The translations under genes and the position numbers were made by a program. The notes beneath the pieces are model-generated. The model was not told the origin of the DNA. It worked only from the letters and a program-made list of their open reading frames with translations, and did not search any database. A stretch of 64,000 bases of DNA, from contig NZ_JANKMS010000006.1 of the NCBI RefSeq assembly GCF_024649945.1, forward strand, positions 62,001-126,000. The letters are read 5' to 3'. The stretch is from Flavobacterium panacis (GTDB lineage: Bacteria > Bacteroidota > Bacteroidia > Flavobacteriales > Flavobacteriaceae). Positions 26,121 through 35,088 of this stretch are shown in pieces. Position 1 is the first letter of the stretch. The number at the start of each line of letters is the position of its first letter.

Positions 26121-29100
26121 ATGTTTAAAAAATTTATACAAAGACCCGTACTCTCAACGGTAATATCTGTTATTATCGTTATTTTAGGTGTTTTAGGCCT
26201 AATTGAGTTACCGATTTCTCAATATCCGGATATTGCCCCTCCAACGGTAAACGTGGCAGCAAGTTATACCGGAGCCAATGCGGATGTGGTACTGAAAAGT
26301 ATCGTAATTCCGTTAGAGGAGCAAATTAATGGTGTAGAAAACATGACGTACATGACTTCTACAGCGACCAATGATGGAAATGCCTCTATTAAAATTTTCT
26401 TTAAAGTAGGTACCAATCCTGACTTAGCAGCGGTAAACGTTCAAAACAGGGTTTCAAGAGCTACAAGTTTACTTCCTGTTGAGGTAACTCAGGCAGGGGT
26501 TACAGTAACGAAAAGCCAGAGTAGTAACTTATTGATTTTCTCTTTATATAGTGATGATAAAGCATACGATCAAACGTTTCTTCAAAACTATGCAAAAATC
26601 AACCTTGTACCACAAATTCAGCGTGTAGTTGGGGTGGGAGATGTAACCGTTTTTGGTGCAAAAGATTACTCGATGAGAATCTGGTTAAAACCAGATGTAA
26701 TGCAGCAATACAAATTGATTCCGAGTGATATTTCGGCTGCTTTAGCAGAACAGAATATCGAAGCTGCACCAGGTAAATTTGGTGAAAACGGAAATCAAGC
26801 GTTTCAATATGTAATTAAATACAAAGGACGTTTAACAAGTGCTCAAGAATTTGAAAATATCATTATAAAATCTGTTGGAAATGGACAGATGTTGAGACTT
26901 AAAGATGTTGCTAAAGTAGAATTAGGATCTTTAAGTTATTCTTCAACCATTAAAACAAATGGTGTAGAATCGGCTGCGATGGCAATCAGCCAGACTCCTG
27001 GATCTAATGCACGTGACGTAATCATCAATTCTAAAAAGCTGATTGAAGAAGCAGCGAAAAGTTTCCCTAAAGGGATGAAGTACACTATTATGGTGGACGT
27101 TAACGAAAACCTAGATGCTTCTATTGAGAAAGTAATTCACACTTTGGTTGAAGCCTTTATATTAGTTTTCATCGTAGTATTTATTTTCCTTCAAGATTTT
27201 AGATCGACATTAATTCCAGCAATTGCAGTTCCAGTTGCGATTGTAGGTACGTTCTTCTTCCTGAATTTATTCGGATTTACGATTAACCTTTTGACGCTTT
27301 TTGCGATGGTTCTCGCCATTGGTATTGTCGTCGATGATGCGATTGTAGTCGTGGAGGCGGTACACGCCAAACTCGACGACGGATATAAATCGGCTAAGAA
27401 AGCGACAATTCACGCGATGGACGAAATTTCTGGAGCGATTATTTCGATTACTTTGGTAATGGCTGCCGTATTTATTCCGGTAACCTTTATTACAGGATCT
27501 ACGGGAGTTTTCTACAAGCAGTTTGGTATTACACTGGCTGTTGCGATTATCCTTTCGGCGGTGAACGCCTTGACTTTGAGTCCTGCTTTGTGCGCGCTTT
27601 TACTAAAACCACACGCAGACGATCATAAACATAAAAGTTTTTTACAGCGTTTTTATACTTCTTTCAACGTTGCGTTTGATAACGTTACACAAAGATACAA
27701 GCGTTCGGTAAGTTTCCTTTCTGTGAAAAAATGGATTGCATTGGCTTCTATTATAATTGCTGGTGTAGCATTAGTTTATATGATGAAGACTACTCCTTCG
27801 GCTTTCGTTCCTTCGGAAGATCAGGGGACTGTTTTCGCCAACATTAGTTTGCCACCGTCAGCTTCTATGGAACGTTCGGATATTATGGCTAAAAAAGTTG
27901 ATAGTATTGCGAAAACCATTCCGGGAGTTAAAAATACCCTTCGTATCGTTGGACAAAACTTTACCGCTGGAGCAGGTAGTGCGTACAGTATGGTTATCGT
28001 GAAATTATATCCTTGGGATCAGCGTGATCTTAGTGTTGATGATGTAATCCGACAACTTTTCGCTAAAACAAGCGGTATTCGCGAGGCAAGTATCTTCTTT
28101 ATTTCACCTCCAACCATTCAAGGTTTTGGTCAAAGTGGTGGATTCGAATTCCAATTGCAAGATAAAGGAGGACATACAACTGCTGAGTTTTATAAAGTAA
28201 ATAATGAATTCCTTGCAAAATTAGCAGAACGTCCAGAAATACAATATGCGACAACTCCATTTAACCCTGGATTCCCGCAGTATATGATGGATATTAATTT
28301 AGCGAAAGCGAAAGATGCTGGAGTTTCTGTAAATACGATTCTTTCGACAATGCAAGGATATTATGGTGGATTGTATGCTTCTAACTTCAATAAATTCGGA
28401 AAACAATACCGTGTAATGGTTCAGGCTTCTCCAGAATTTAGAGCAAATACACAGGGATTAAATAAAATCTTTGTTCGTAATAGTGCTGGAAATATGGCAC
28501 CAATTACAGAGTTCGTAAAAATGACAAGAGTGTTTGGTCCAGAATCGATTTCTAGATTTAACTTATTTACGTCAATTTCGATTACAGGAGCGCCAAAACC
28601 AGGATACAGTTCTGGAGATGCAATTAAAGCAATTCAAGAAGTGGCAGCAGAAAATCTTCCTGCAGGTTATGGTTATGAGTTCTCAGGTTTAACACGTGAG
28701 GAGTTAGCTTCTGGAGGTGAAACGATATTCATTTTCGTATTGTGTTTGGTTTTCGTTTACTTCTTATTAAGTGCACAGTACGAAAGTTATATTTTACCAT
28801 TTGCTGTATTATTATCGATTCCGTTTGGATTGGCAGGAGCTTATTTATTCTCGATTGTTTTCAAATTGAATAGTAATATCTACTTACAGATTTCTTTAAT
28901 CATGTTGATTGGACTTCTGGCCAAGAATGGTATTTTGATTGTCGAATTTGCTTTGGATAGAAGACGTAAAGGTCTTCCGGTTGTACAAGCAGCAATCGAA
29001 GGAGCAGTAGCACGTTTACGTCCTATTTTGATGACTTCTTTCGCCTTTATTCTCGGACTTGTTCCGTTGATGTTTGCTTCTGGTGCAGGTGCTGTTGGTA

Positions 29101-29291
29101 ACAAATCGATTGGTACTGGAGCTGTTGGAGGTATGTTAATCGGAACTATTTTAGGAGTATTCGTGATTCCGGTTCTGTTTATCATTTTCCAGAATTTACA
29201 GGAAAAAATCAGCGGACCAGCAAAAGAAGGTTATGATGATGAAGATGACGATGAAGACGAAATTCATTTAATAGAAGCTCACAAAGAGTAA
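26121..29291 (+). CDS. RND efflux inner-membrane pump (AcrB/HAE1 family)
   Basis: A 1056-residue proton-driven pump of the hydrophobe/amphiphile efflux type. The family start MFKKFIQRPVLSTVISVIIV is present, with 12 membrane spans in the pattern 1+5 and 1+5. The essential membrane aspartate pair is seen in VVDDAIVVVEAV (about residues 405-416). The two large periplasmic loops are full length. The last 20 residues are unusually acidic (DDEDDDEDEIH). Substrates are likely drugs, bile salts or other amphiphilic compounds. It lies between the adaptor and channel genes. Confidence 0.96.
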   Translation: MFKKFIQRPVLSTVISVIIVILGVLGLIELPISQYPDIAPPTVNVAASYTGANADVVLKSIVIPLEEQINGVENMTYMTSTATNDGNASIKIFFKVGTNPDLAAVNVQNRVSRATSLLPVEVTQAGVTVTKSQSSNLLIFSLYSDDKAYDQTFLQNYAKINLVPQIQRVVGVGDVTVFGAKDYSMRIWLKPDVMQQYKLIPSDISAALAEQNIEAAPGKFGENGNQAFQYVIKYKGRLTSAQEFENIIIKSVGNGQMLRLKDVAKVELGSLSYSSTIKTNGVESAAMAISQTPGSNARDVIINSKKLIEEAAKSFPKGMKYTIMVDVNENLDASIEKVIHTLVEAFILVFIVVFIFLQDFRSTLIPAIAVPVAIVGTFFFLNLFGFTINLLTLFAMVLAIGIVVDDAIVVVEAVHAKLDDGYKSAKKATIHAMDEISGAIISITLVMAAVFIPVTFITGSTGVFYKQFGITLAVAIILSAVNALTLSPALCALLLKPHADDHKHKSFLQRFYTSFNVAFDNVTQRYKRSVSFLSVKKWIALASIIIAGVALVYMMKTTPSAFVPSEDQGTVFANISLPPSASMERSDIMAKKVDSIAKTIPGVKNTLRIVGQNFTAGAGSAYSMVIVKLYPWDQRDLSVDDVIRQLFAKTSGIREASIFFISPPTIQGFGQSGGFEFQLQDKGGHTTAEFYKVNNEFLAKLAERPEIQYATTPFNPGFPQYMMDINLAKAKDAGVSVNTILSTMQGYYGGLYASNFNKFGKQYRVMVQASPEFRANTQGLNKIFVRNSAGNMAPITEFVKMTRVFGPESISRFNLFTSISITGAPKPGYSSGDAIKAIQEVAAENLPAGYGYEFSGLTREELASGGETIFIFVLCLVFVYFLLSAQYESYILPFAVLLSIPFGLAGAYLFSIVFKLNSNIYLQISLIMLIGLLAKNGILIVEFALDRRRKGLPVVQAAIEGAVARLRPILMTSFAFILGLVPLMFASGAGAVGNKSIGTGAVGGMLIGTILGVFVIPVLFIIFQNLQEKISGPAKEGYDDEDDDEDEIHLIEAHKE

Positions 29292-29309
29292 AATTTAATT
29301 ACAACAAAG

Positions 29310-30716
29310 ATGACGAATAGTTCAAATAAATATATTTTATTGGTGATAACAGCCGCACTAATTAGTGCGTGCTCTGTTACCAAGAAATACGAACGTCCCA
29401 CAACATTAAAAACAGATCAGTTGTATCGTGATCAGTCTTCTACAGATTCGACTACAATTGCAGATATGCCTTGGCAGAGTGTTTTTAAAGATGAAAAATT
29501 GAATGCATTAATTCAAAAAGGTTTAGAGCAAAATCTTAATTTGAAAAATGCGATTGAGAATATTGTACAGGCAAGAGCTTCTTTGCGTCAAAGTAAACTA
29601 GCATATTATCCAACTTTACAATTGGATGCAAGTGCAACGCATAACAAACAATCTCAAGCAGGTTTAAACTTTCCAGCAGGAATTAATATCAATACTTTGA
29701 CGACTACTTATAAATTAGGAGTTAGTACGTCTTGGGAATTGGATATCTGGGGAAAATTGAGCAGTTCTAAAAGAGCAGCTTTAGCGACTTATTTAGCAAC
29801 TGATGCTGCAAAACAAGCCGTTCAGACCCAATTGATTTCTGATATTGCTAATAATTACTTCATGCTTCTGGCTTACGATAAATCGTTAAAAATCACGCAG
29901 GAAACATTAGAAAGCCGAATCAAAAATGTAGAAACAATTAAAGCTTTAAAAGAAGGTGCAATTGTGACAGGAGCAGCGGTTGTTCAAAGTGAAGCCAATC
30001 AACATGCAGCCGAAGTTTTAATTCCGGATTTAAAACAAAATATCCGTGAAACTGAAAATGCTTTGAATATCTTATTAGGACAAGCGCCAGGACCGATTGA
30101 TAGAGGTGAATTAGGGGCACAGATTATTCCTGAAAATATTGCTGTTGGTATGCCAGCTCAATTGTTACAAAATCGTCCTGATGTTCGTCAGGCAGAATTT
30201 AATTTCAGAGTTGCTTTTGAATCTACAAATTTGGCTAAGACTTATTTTTATCCAAGTTTGACGCTTACAGCAAGTACAGGATTTTCAAATTTAGAATTAA
30301 ATGACTTTTTTAGTCACTCTATTTTTTATTCAATTATTGGAGGTTTAACGCAGCCAATTTTTAATCAAGGGTTGAATAAAATGAGATTGACAACAGCTCA
30401 ATCACAACAATTACAAGCTTATAATAATTTCCAGCAAAGCCTTTTAGTAGCAGGACAGGAAGTATCAAATGCTTTGTATTCTTACGAAATGGCTGTTGAA
30501 AAAGAAGATTCTAGACAAAAACAAATTGAAGCTTTAGAAAAGGCGGTTGATTTTACACAACAGCTTTTAGAATACAGTTCAGCTACTAATTATACTGATG
30601 TATTGACTTCTGAGCAAAATCTTTTGGCAGCACAATTGAGCGGAATTAACGACAATCTTCAAAAATTGCAAGCAGTGGTTAATTTATACAGAGCTTTAGG
30701 TGGAGGATGGAAATAA
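29310..30716 (+). CDS. Outer-membrane efflux channel (TolC/OprM, NodT type)
   Basis: A 468-residue lipoprotein (acceptor Cys21, LISACSVTKKYERP). The sequence has the two-fold repeat of the TolC fold: the helical coiled-coil halves begin around LNALIQKGLEQNLNLKNAIEN and around RPDVRQAEFNFRVAF (the RPDVR motif), each followed by beta-barrel strands (YPTLQLDASATHN and YPSLTLTASTGF). It ends with a normal YRALGGGW tail. It forms the exit duct for the pump encoded 18 bases upstream. The transcript has a terminator-like hairpin only 185 bases further on. Confidence 0.95.
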   Translation: MTNSSNKYILLVITAALISACSVTKKYERPTTLKTDQLYRDQSSTDSTTIADMPWQSVFKDEKLNALIQKGLEQNLNLKNAIENIVQARASLRQSKLAYYPTLQLDASATHNKQSQAGLNFPAGININTLTTTYKLGVSTSWELDIWGKLSSSKRAALATYLATDAAKQAVQTQLISDIANNYFMLLAYDKSLKITQETLESRIKNVETIKALKEGAIVTGAAVVQSEANQHAAEVLIPDLKQNIRETENALNILLGQAPGPIDRGELGAQIIPENIAVGMPAQLLQNRPDVRQAEFNFRVAFESTNLAKTYFYPSLTLTASTGFSNLELNDFFSHSIFYSIIGGLTQPIFNQGLNKMRLTTAQSQQLQAYNNFQQSLLVAGQEVSNALYSYEMAVEKEDSRQKQIEALEKAVDFTQQLLEYSSATNYTDVLTSEQNLLAAQLSGINDNLQKLQAVVNLYRALGGGWK

Positions 30717-31063
30717 AAAACTAGAATTTAGAAAAAATAGTCGTTTGTCGGAAAAATTATACCTTTCGTCTAATAAATTAAAAAGTAATAGGGAATTGGA
30801 TATACCTTTGAAACGGTTAAAAATAATTAAAGTCTATTAAGTTCCACTATGATCATAATTGTTTTGATCGATCGCTTAATTTAAATAAAAACATGACTAA
30901 GAAACGCCTCAGAAATGGGGCGTTTTTTTTTGAAATGTATGTCGGTTGAAAAGTACTATTCGTCGATTAGTTTTAAGGTTCTGTATAATGAATGCGACTG
31001 CGTTAAATATTGGCATTACTTTAGATTCATATCTACTAAAATTAATATTTAAATCTAAAAGAC
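30717..31063. other. 347-base intergenic region with possible small RNA
   Basis: It contains a TACCTTTG box at 30803-30810 (matches TAnnTTTG but without a clear -33 element), a small hairpin word pair GATCA/TTGATC at about 30850-30872, and a G+C-rich terminator at 30902-30930. The stretch between could be a 3' untranslated region of the efflux operon or an independent small RNA. After the terminator come about 130 bases that should hold the promoter of the next gene. Confidence 0.4.
30902..30930 (+). terminator. Intrinsic terminator
   Basis: AAACGCCTC pairs with GGGGCGTTT with one mismatch or wobble near the loop, and is followed by nine T. The core is the same as the terminator at 20982. 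It ends transcription from the efflux operon or from a small RNA. Confidence 0.8.
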
Positions 31064-31558
31064 ATGAAAAAGTTAGTATTCGCCTCAGTGCTTTTTATGA
31101 GTGTATTTTTTGCTCATGCGCAAGTTTCGATTAATGTAAATATTGGAACTCCTCCAAATTGGGGACCACAAGGTTACGATGACAGCAGATATTATTACTT
31201 GCCAGATATCGATGTATATTATGATGTAAATCAAAGCGTATTTATCTACGATAACGGAGGAAAATGGATTCGTGAAAAAAGACTTCCTTCAAGATACAGA
31301 AACTATGATTTGTATTCAGGTTACAAAGTGGTTTTGACCGATTATAGAGGAGATTCTCCTTATAGTTATCATACAAATCACAGAAAAGCTTATCCGCAAG
31401 GTTATGTTGGAAAACCTCAAAAAAACAGAGGAGAAAAACCGGTAAAAAGCAATAACGGAAAAGGAAAACAAAAATCGGATAGTAGAAACAACAACAAAAA
31501 TTACAACTCCAAACAACAGTCAAACAAAGACCACGATCATAACGGCAAATACCGTTAA
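31064..31558 (+). CDS. Secreted basic hypothetical protein
   Basis: A 164-residue protein with a Sec signal peptide (residues 1-19, cut after AHAQ). Residues 20-100 are tyrosine-rich (DDSRYYYLPDIDVYYDVNQS, VFIYDNGGKWIREKRLPSRY), a pattern common in Flavobacterium exported proteins of unknown role. Residues 115-164 are a Lys/Asn/Gln-rich, unstructured basic tail. It might bind polyanions such as nucleic acid or polysaccharide in the envelope; this is inference. It has its own terminator just after the stop. Confidence 0.8.
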   Translation: MKKLVFASVLFMSVFFAHAQVSINVNIGTPPNWGPQGYDDSRYYYLPDIDVYYDVNQSVFIYDNGGKWIREKRLPSRYRNYDLYSGYKVVLTDYRGDSPYSYHTNHRKAYPQGYVGKPQKNRGEKPVKSNNGKGKQKSDSRNNNKNYNSKQQSNKDHDHNGKYR

Positions 31559-31580
31559 TTCTTGAACATTGACTAAACGA

Positions 31581-31607
31581 AAATGCCTCCAATTTGGAGG
31601 CATTTTT
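31581..31607. terminator. Intrinsic terminator
   Basis: Ten-bp stem AAATGCCTCC (31581-31590) with GGAGGCATTT (31596-31605) and a 5-base loop, followed by a T run. It ends the basic secreted protein transcript. The stem word GCCTCC is shared with the repeat element downstream. Confidence 0.85.
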
Positions 31608-31723
31608 TATGAGTACGACGCGAGCGATAAAGAACAGGTGAAGCAATTACACTGATTTTTTACAAAATAGATTTTTTATAATTAGTAGAAATTAGTGTAA
31701 TTCATGTCTAAAAGTATAAAAGG

Positions 31724-31856
31724 AATTGCCTCCAACTTTAGCTGAAGGTTGATAGATTATGGATTTAAGGGCTTTAGCCGAACTAAGCGTAAAGTTTGGC
31801 TAAAGCCTTTTTGCTTCCTATAAATAAAAAACCTCCAGCTAAAGCTGGAGGCAATT
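31724..31856. repeat. Triple-palindrome element, copy A (133 bp)
   Basis: The element starts AATTGCCTCC and ends GGAGGCAATT. The outer 27-base arms are inverted copies of each other with two mismatches, and each arm is itself a palindrome around AGCTTTAGCT. A third palindrome of GGCTTTAGCC words lies in the middle (31770-31807). Copies B and C are at 53382-53510 and 55119-55247. No coding capacity; it has the size and structure of a MITE- or REP-like element. Confidence 0.85.
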
Positions 31857-31952
31857 GATATTTAAATATTTTAAATCAAAATTAATTTGTGCCAATTAGT
31901 GCAATTTGTGGCAAAAAAATCTTTTTAATCCAAATAATCTGTGGCTGAAAAA

Positions 31953-33257
31953 CTATTCAGTGACTGTTTTTACTTTGTGACCAAAAGCTCCGAAAGAAAG
32001 AATTATAAGGAAACAAACCAAAGGAATAATATATCCTGATTGAATGTCATCATGATTCATATCAATCAAAGTTCCCATTCCGTAAGGAATAATCGCTCCA
32101 CCAACAATTGACATTACTAGCCAAGAAGAACCTGTTTCTGTATTCGATTTTAGGCCTTTAATTCCTAAAGAGAAAATAGTTGGGAACATAATTGACATAA
32201 AGAACCCGATTCCTCCAAGTGCGTAAATAACCACGATTCCTGAACCGTAAATAGCAACTAAACAAAGTACAGCACTCATGATGCAATAAATTGATAATAA
32301 AACGTAATCTTTTACAAAACGTAAAAAGAAAGTCCCAATAAAACGTCCGGCCATAAAAAGGAAACCATAGATTCCTAAGTAATATCCAGCTGTTTTTTCA
32401 TCTAATCCTGCACCTTGCTGTGCAATTCTAATAAAGAAACTCGTAATACAAACCTGTGCACCAACATAGAAAAATTGTGCTACAACTCCCCAGCTTAAGT
32501 GTCTAAATCTTAAAACAGAGAAAAATCCTGGTTTAATTTCAGCTTCAGCATGAGTGGCTTTCATTGAAGGCAATTGTACAAAATAAAATATAATAGCTAC
32601 TAAAACCAAAATACTTCCTAACACGATATAAGGCATTTTAACAGAAGCTGCTTCGCCTAAAAGATAAGCCGCTTTTTCAGCCTCAGGCATTGCTGCCATT
32701 TGTTCTGGCGTATGGTTTGTTCCTGAAAGAATAAACAACGATCCTACAATTGGAGCAACCATCGCTGCTAATCCATTAAAAGAAGCCGCTAAATTTAATC
32801 TCTTTGAAGAAGATTCTGCAGGTCCTAAAATTGCAGCATATGGATTTGCACTGGTTTCTAATATGGTCAAACCACATCCGATTACGAATAAGGCAAATAA
32901 AAATAATTCGTAAGTTCTTGTATTTGCTGCTGGTACAAACAAAAATGCTCCTGCTGCAAAAACTAATAATCCAGTAATAATACTATTCTTGTATCCAAAT
33001 CTTTTGATAAGCATCCCTGCAGGAATTGCCATAATAAAATAAGCAAAGAATACAGAAGTATCGATTAGTGTAGATTGACGATTGTTTAATTCACACGCTT
33101 TTTTCAAGTGTGGAATCAAAACAGAATCAAGATTATGGGCCATTCCCCAAAGGAAAAATAGGCAGGTAACAAGAATAAAAGGCAAAAGATATTGTTTTTG
33201 ATTTCCGCCTTCTGTCGGCACGTTGTGTTGATCGCCAGCTTGGTTTGTAATTTGCAT
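31953..33257 (-). CDS. Sugar MFS transporter, FucP family (L-fucose:proton symporter-like)
   Basis: A 434-residue inner-membrane permease with 12 predicted spans. Family signatures are FFLWGMAHNLDSVLIPHLKK (about residues 35-54), a cytoplasmic loop with MLIKRFGYK, LETSANPYAAILGP (the ETxANPY motif) and RLNLAASFNGL. E. coli FucP imports L-fucose with protons; relatives also take other hexoses, so substrate is not certain. Here it is the last gene of the minus-strand CoA-transferase operon, after 201 bases of repeats, which fits uptake of the deoxy sugar handled by the adjacent pathway genes. Confidence 0.92.
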   Translation of the reverse strand: MQITNQAGDQHNVPTEGGNQKQYLLPFILVTCLFFLWGMAHNLDSVLIPHLKKACELNNRQSTLIDTSVFFAYFIMAIPAGMLIKRFGYKNSIITGLLVFAAGAFLFVPAANTRTYELFLFALFVIGCGLTILETSANPYAAILGPAESSSKRLNLAASFNGLAAMVAPIVGSLFILSGTNHTPEQMAAMPEAEKAAYLLGEAASVKMPYIVLGSILVLVAIIFYFVQLPSMKATHAEAEIKPGFFSVLRFRHLSWGVVAQFFYVGAQVCITSFFIRIAQQGAGLDEKTAGYYLGIYGFLFMAGRFIGTFFLRFVKDYVLLSIYCIMSAVLCLVAIYGSGIVVIYALGGIGFFMSIMFPTIFSLGIKGLKSNTETGSSWLVMSIVGGAIIPYGMGTLIDMNHDDIQSGYIIPLVCFLIILSFGAFGHKVKTVTE

Positions 33258-33290
33258 TAGTTGATAGTTTTTTTAGGTTATTTTTTGAAG

Positions 33291-33465
33291 TGACTAAGGT
33301 ACTAAGTTGCTAAGGTTCTAAGTTTTTTCTTAGCGACTTTGTGTCTTTGCGAGAAATCAAAAAGCAAACTTAGAATGATTTCGCAAAGTGACTTAAGGGC
33401 ACAGCTTTTTGTTTTGCTACAAAGTAGATAAAACTTAGTGCCTTAGAATCTTAGCATCTTAGGAC
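33291..33465. repeat. Repeat region of CTAAG and CGCAAAG words
   Basis: The words ACTAAGG, CTAAGTT and TTCTAAG are repeated on the left, and their complements (CTTAGTGCC, CTTAGAATC, CTTAGCATC, CTTAGGACC) on the right, around an inner pair GACTTTGTGTCTTTGCGAG / TTTCGCAAAGTGACTT. It fills the gap between the MaoC-like and FucP-like genes. The same vocabulary appears at 527-840. Confidence 0.7.
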
Positions 33466-33902
33466 CTTTTCTTGACAAATAAAAGGTGATCACAAACAAG
33501 AACTACCTCTCCACGTTGGTTAATGATTTCTACATGTTCTGTGACAGCGCCCAATTCGGGATTTTTTGCTTCGCCTTTTTCAGAAATAGTGATTTCAGAA
33601 TGAATGGTATCGCCAATGTGAACAGGTTTTACAAAACGCATTCTGTCATAACCTCTTGAAAAAGCTTCTGGATTTATTTCTGATGCAGTCAAACCAATTC
33701 CAATACTGAAAACCATGGTTCCGTGTGCAATTCTTTGTCCGAAAGGTTGTGTTTTACACCATTCTTCGTCCATATGGTGAGGAAAGAAATCTCCCGTATG
33801 TCCGGCGTGAACTACAAAATCAGTTTCTGTTATTGTCCTGCCTACGGTTACTCGTTTATCGTCGATGGTATAATCTTCGAAAAAAGTCGATTTAAAATAC
33901 AT
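33459..33902 (-). CDS. MaoC-like hydratase/dehydratase (hot-dog fold)
   Basis: A 147-residue hot-dog fold protein. The MaoC motif is [15 protein letters not shown] (residues 35-49), with Asp38 and His43 in the places of the catalytic dyad; the usual Asn two after Asp is Phe40. [16 protein letters not shown] (about 57-72) is the second signature, and [16 protein letters not shown] the strand common to the family. Members hydrate or dehydrate enoyl-CoA type thioesters. Together with two CoA-transferases in the same operon, this suggests a CoA-linked acid as the pathway intermediate. Confidence 0.9.
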   Translation of the reverse strand: MYFKSTFFEDYTIDDKRVTVGRTITETDFVVHAGHTGDFFPHHMDEEWCKTQPFGQRIAHGTMVFSIGIGLTASEINPEAFSRGYDRMRFVKPVHIGDTIHSEITISEKGEAKNPELGAVTEHVEIINQRGEVVLVCDHLLFVKKRS

Positions 33903-34012
33903 AATTTAGATACTTTTTATTCGTCAGCTCTTTCAAATAAATATCAAAATGATCTTTATTTTGAAGAGGACTAAAATTTGTTTTTTTTTGGTTTTGAAAT
34001 ATAGTGTTTTAA

Positions 34013-35086
34013 TTACACTTCATCAAAATAAATTCCGCCATTTTTACTGCTCGCATAACAAGCTTCTACAACTTTCATTGTTCCTAAAACATCTTGAACA
34101 CTAGCAGATAATATGGCGTCAGAACCTTCTTTATAACGCATTAGATTGGACATTGCGCCAATAAAAGCTTCTGGAAACCATGAACCTTCTAGTTTAACTT
34201 CTGTCCATTCGTATTCCTTTTCATTATCTTTTTTTGGCAGAGCATACTCAAAAACGTCCGGAAGACCGTCAGGATAATTCATCAATAAGCCCATTTTTGC
34301 TTTAACGGCACCTTTTGTTCCTTCCCATTTAATGTAACTTTCCTCGTGTTTTGGCCCAAAATGATGATCGTGATTCGTATTGATCACAACATGTTTATCT
34401 TCGCCATAATCTAAAATAATCGTAGATCTGCTCGACGATAATTTTTTAAGCGGATGTTTAGCCGTTTTAGCCATAACGCTTTTCGGATTTCCTAAGAAAG
34501 AACGAATACAATCAATGTAATGAACGCTATGAAAAAGAATTTCCAATCTTGGATGTTCTTTAATTAAAGGAAATAATTCCCAAGGCGTATTTACAGTTAC
34601 TTTAAATTCTAAATCGTATAATTCGCCAATAATACCTTGATCAATCAAATATCTAGCTGCGCTTACAAACGAAGCAAAACGAAGTTGGAAGTTTATAGCA
34701 GCAACCAGATTTTTTCTTTCGCATACTTCTACAATTTCGCGAGCTTGCGCTAAGTCATTTCCCATTGGTTTCTGAATCAAAACCGCAGCGCCGTCTGGCA
34801 ATTGCTCCAAAATTTCGATGTATTGATCAGGTAAAACCGTAATATCGTAAACGGCGTTTGAAGGCGCATTTTTAACCGCATCGGCAACACTTTCAAAAAC
34901 ATGATCGATTTTGAATTCTTTTTGTAAATCGTATGCTTTTGAAATTGTTCTATTGGTAATACCAAAAACTTTAAAACCAGCCATTTCATAAGCAGGAAGA
35001 TGCGCGTCTTTTACGATGCCACTTGCGCCGATAATGATGATTGGCTGTTCTGTTTCGGGTAATAAAGGTTTGTATGGAATATTCAT
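34013..35086 (-). CDS. Gfo/Idh/MocA family oxidoreductase
   Basis: A 357-residue NAD(P)-dependent oxidoreductase. The Rossmann part begins PIIIIGASGIVKDAHLPAYE (residues 15-34). The usual EKP catalytic motif is QKP (residues 105-107), keeping the lysine. The substrate domain contains YDLEFKVTVNTPWELFPL and HSVHYIDCIRSFLGNPKSV, with the histidines typical of the family. Members oxidise or reduce sugars and related polyols. It follows the binding-protein-like gene by 2 bases and precedes the MaoC-like gene by 110 bases, within one operon. Confidence 0.9.
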   Translation of the reverse strand: MNIPYKPLLPETEQPIIIIGASGIVKDAHLPAYEMAGFKVFGITNRTISKAYDLQKEFKIDHVFESVADAVKNAPSNAVYDITVLPDQYIEILEQLPDGAAVLIQKPMGNDLAQAREIVEVCERKNLVAAINFQLRFASFVSAARYLIDQGIIGELYDLEFKVTVNTPWELFPLIKEHPRLEILFHSVHYIDCIRSFLGNPKSVMAKTAKHPLKKLSSSRSTIILDYGEDKHVVINTNHDHHFGPKHEESYIKWEGTKGAVKAKMGLLMNYPDGLPDVFEYALPKKDNEKEYEWTEVKLEGSWFPEAFIGAMSNLMRYKEGSDAILSASVQDVLGTMKVVEACYASSKNGGIYFDEV

Positions 35087-35088
35087 AT

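Larger units (their letters stand above)
31559..31952. other. 394-base intergenic region between convergent genes
   Basis: Holds a terminator at 31581-31607 and the first copy of the 130 bp triple-palindrome element at 31724-31856. The rest contains words such as AATCTGTGGCT (about 31928-31943) that are half copies of the palindrome at 44406-44469. No coding sequence. Confidence 0.6.

Noticed and set aside
30946-31134. Open frame of 62 codons overlapping the basic secreted protein
   Set aside because: The overlapping gene at 31064 has a clear signal peptide; this frame does not show any feature.
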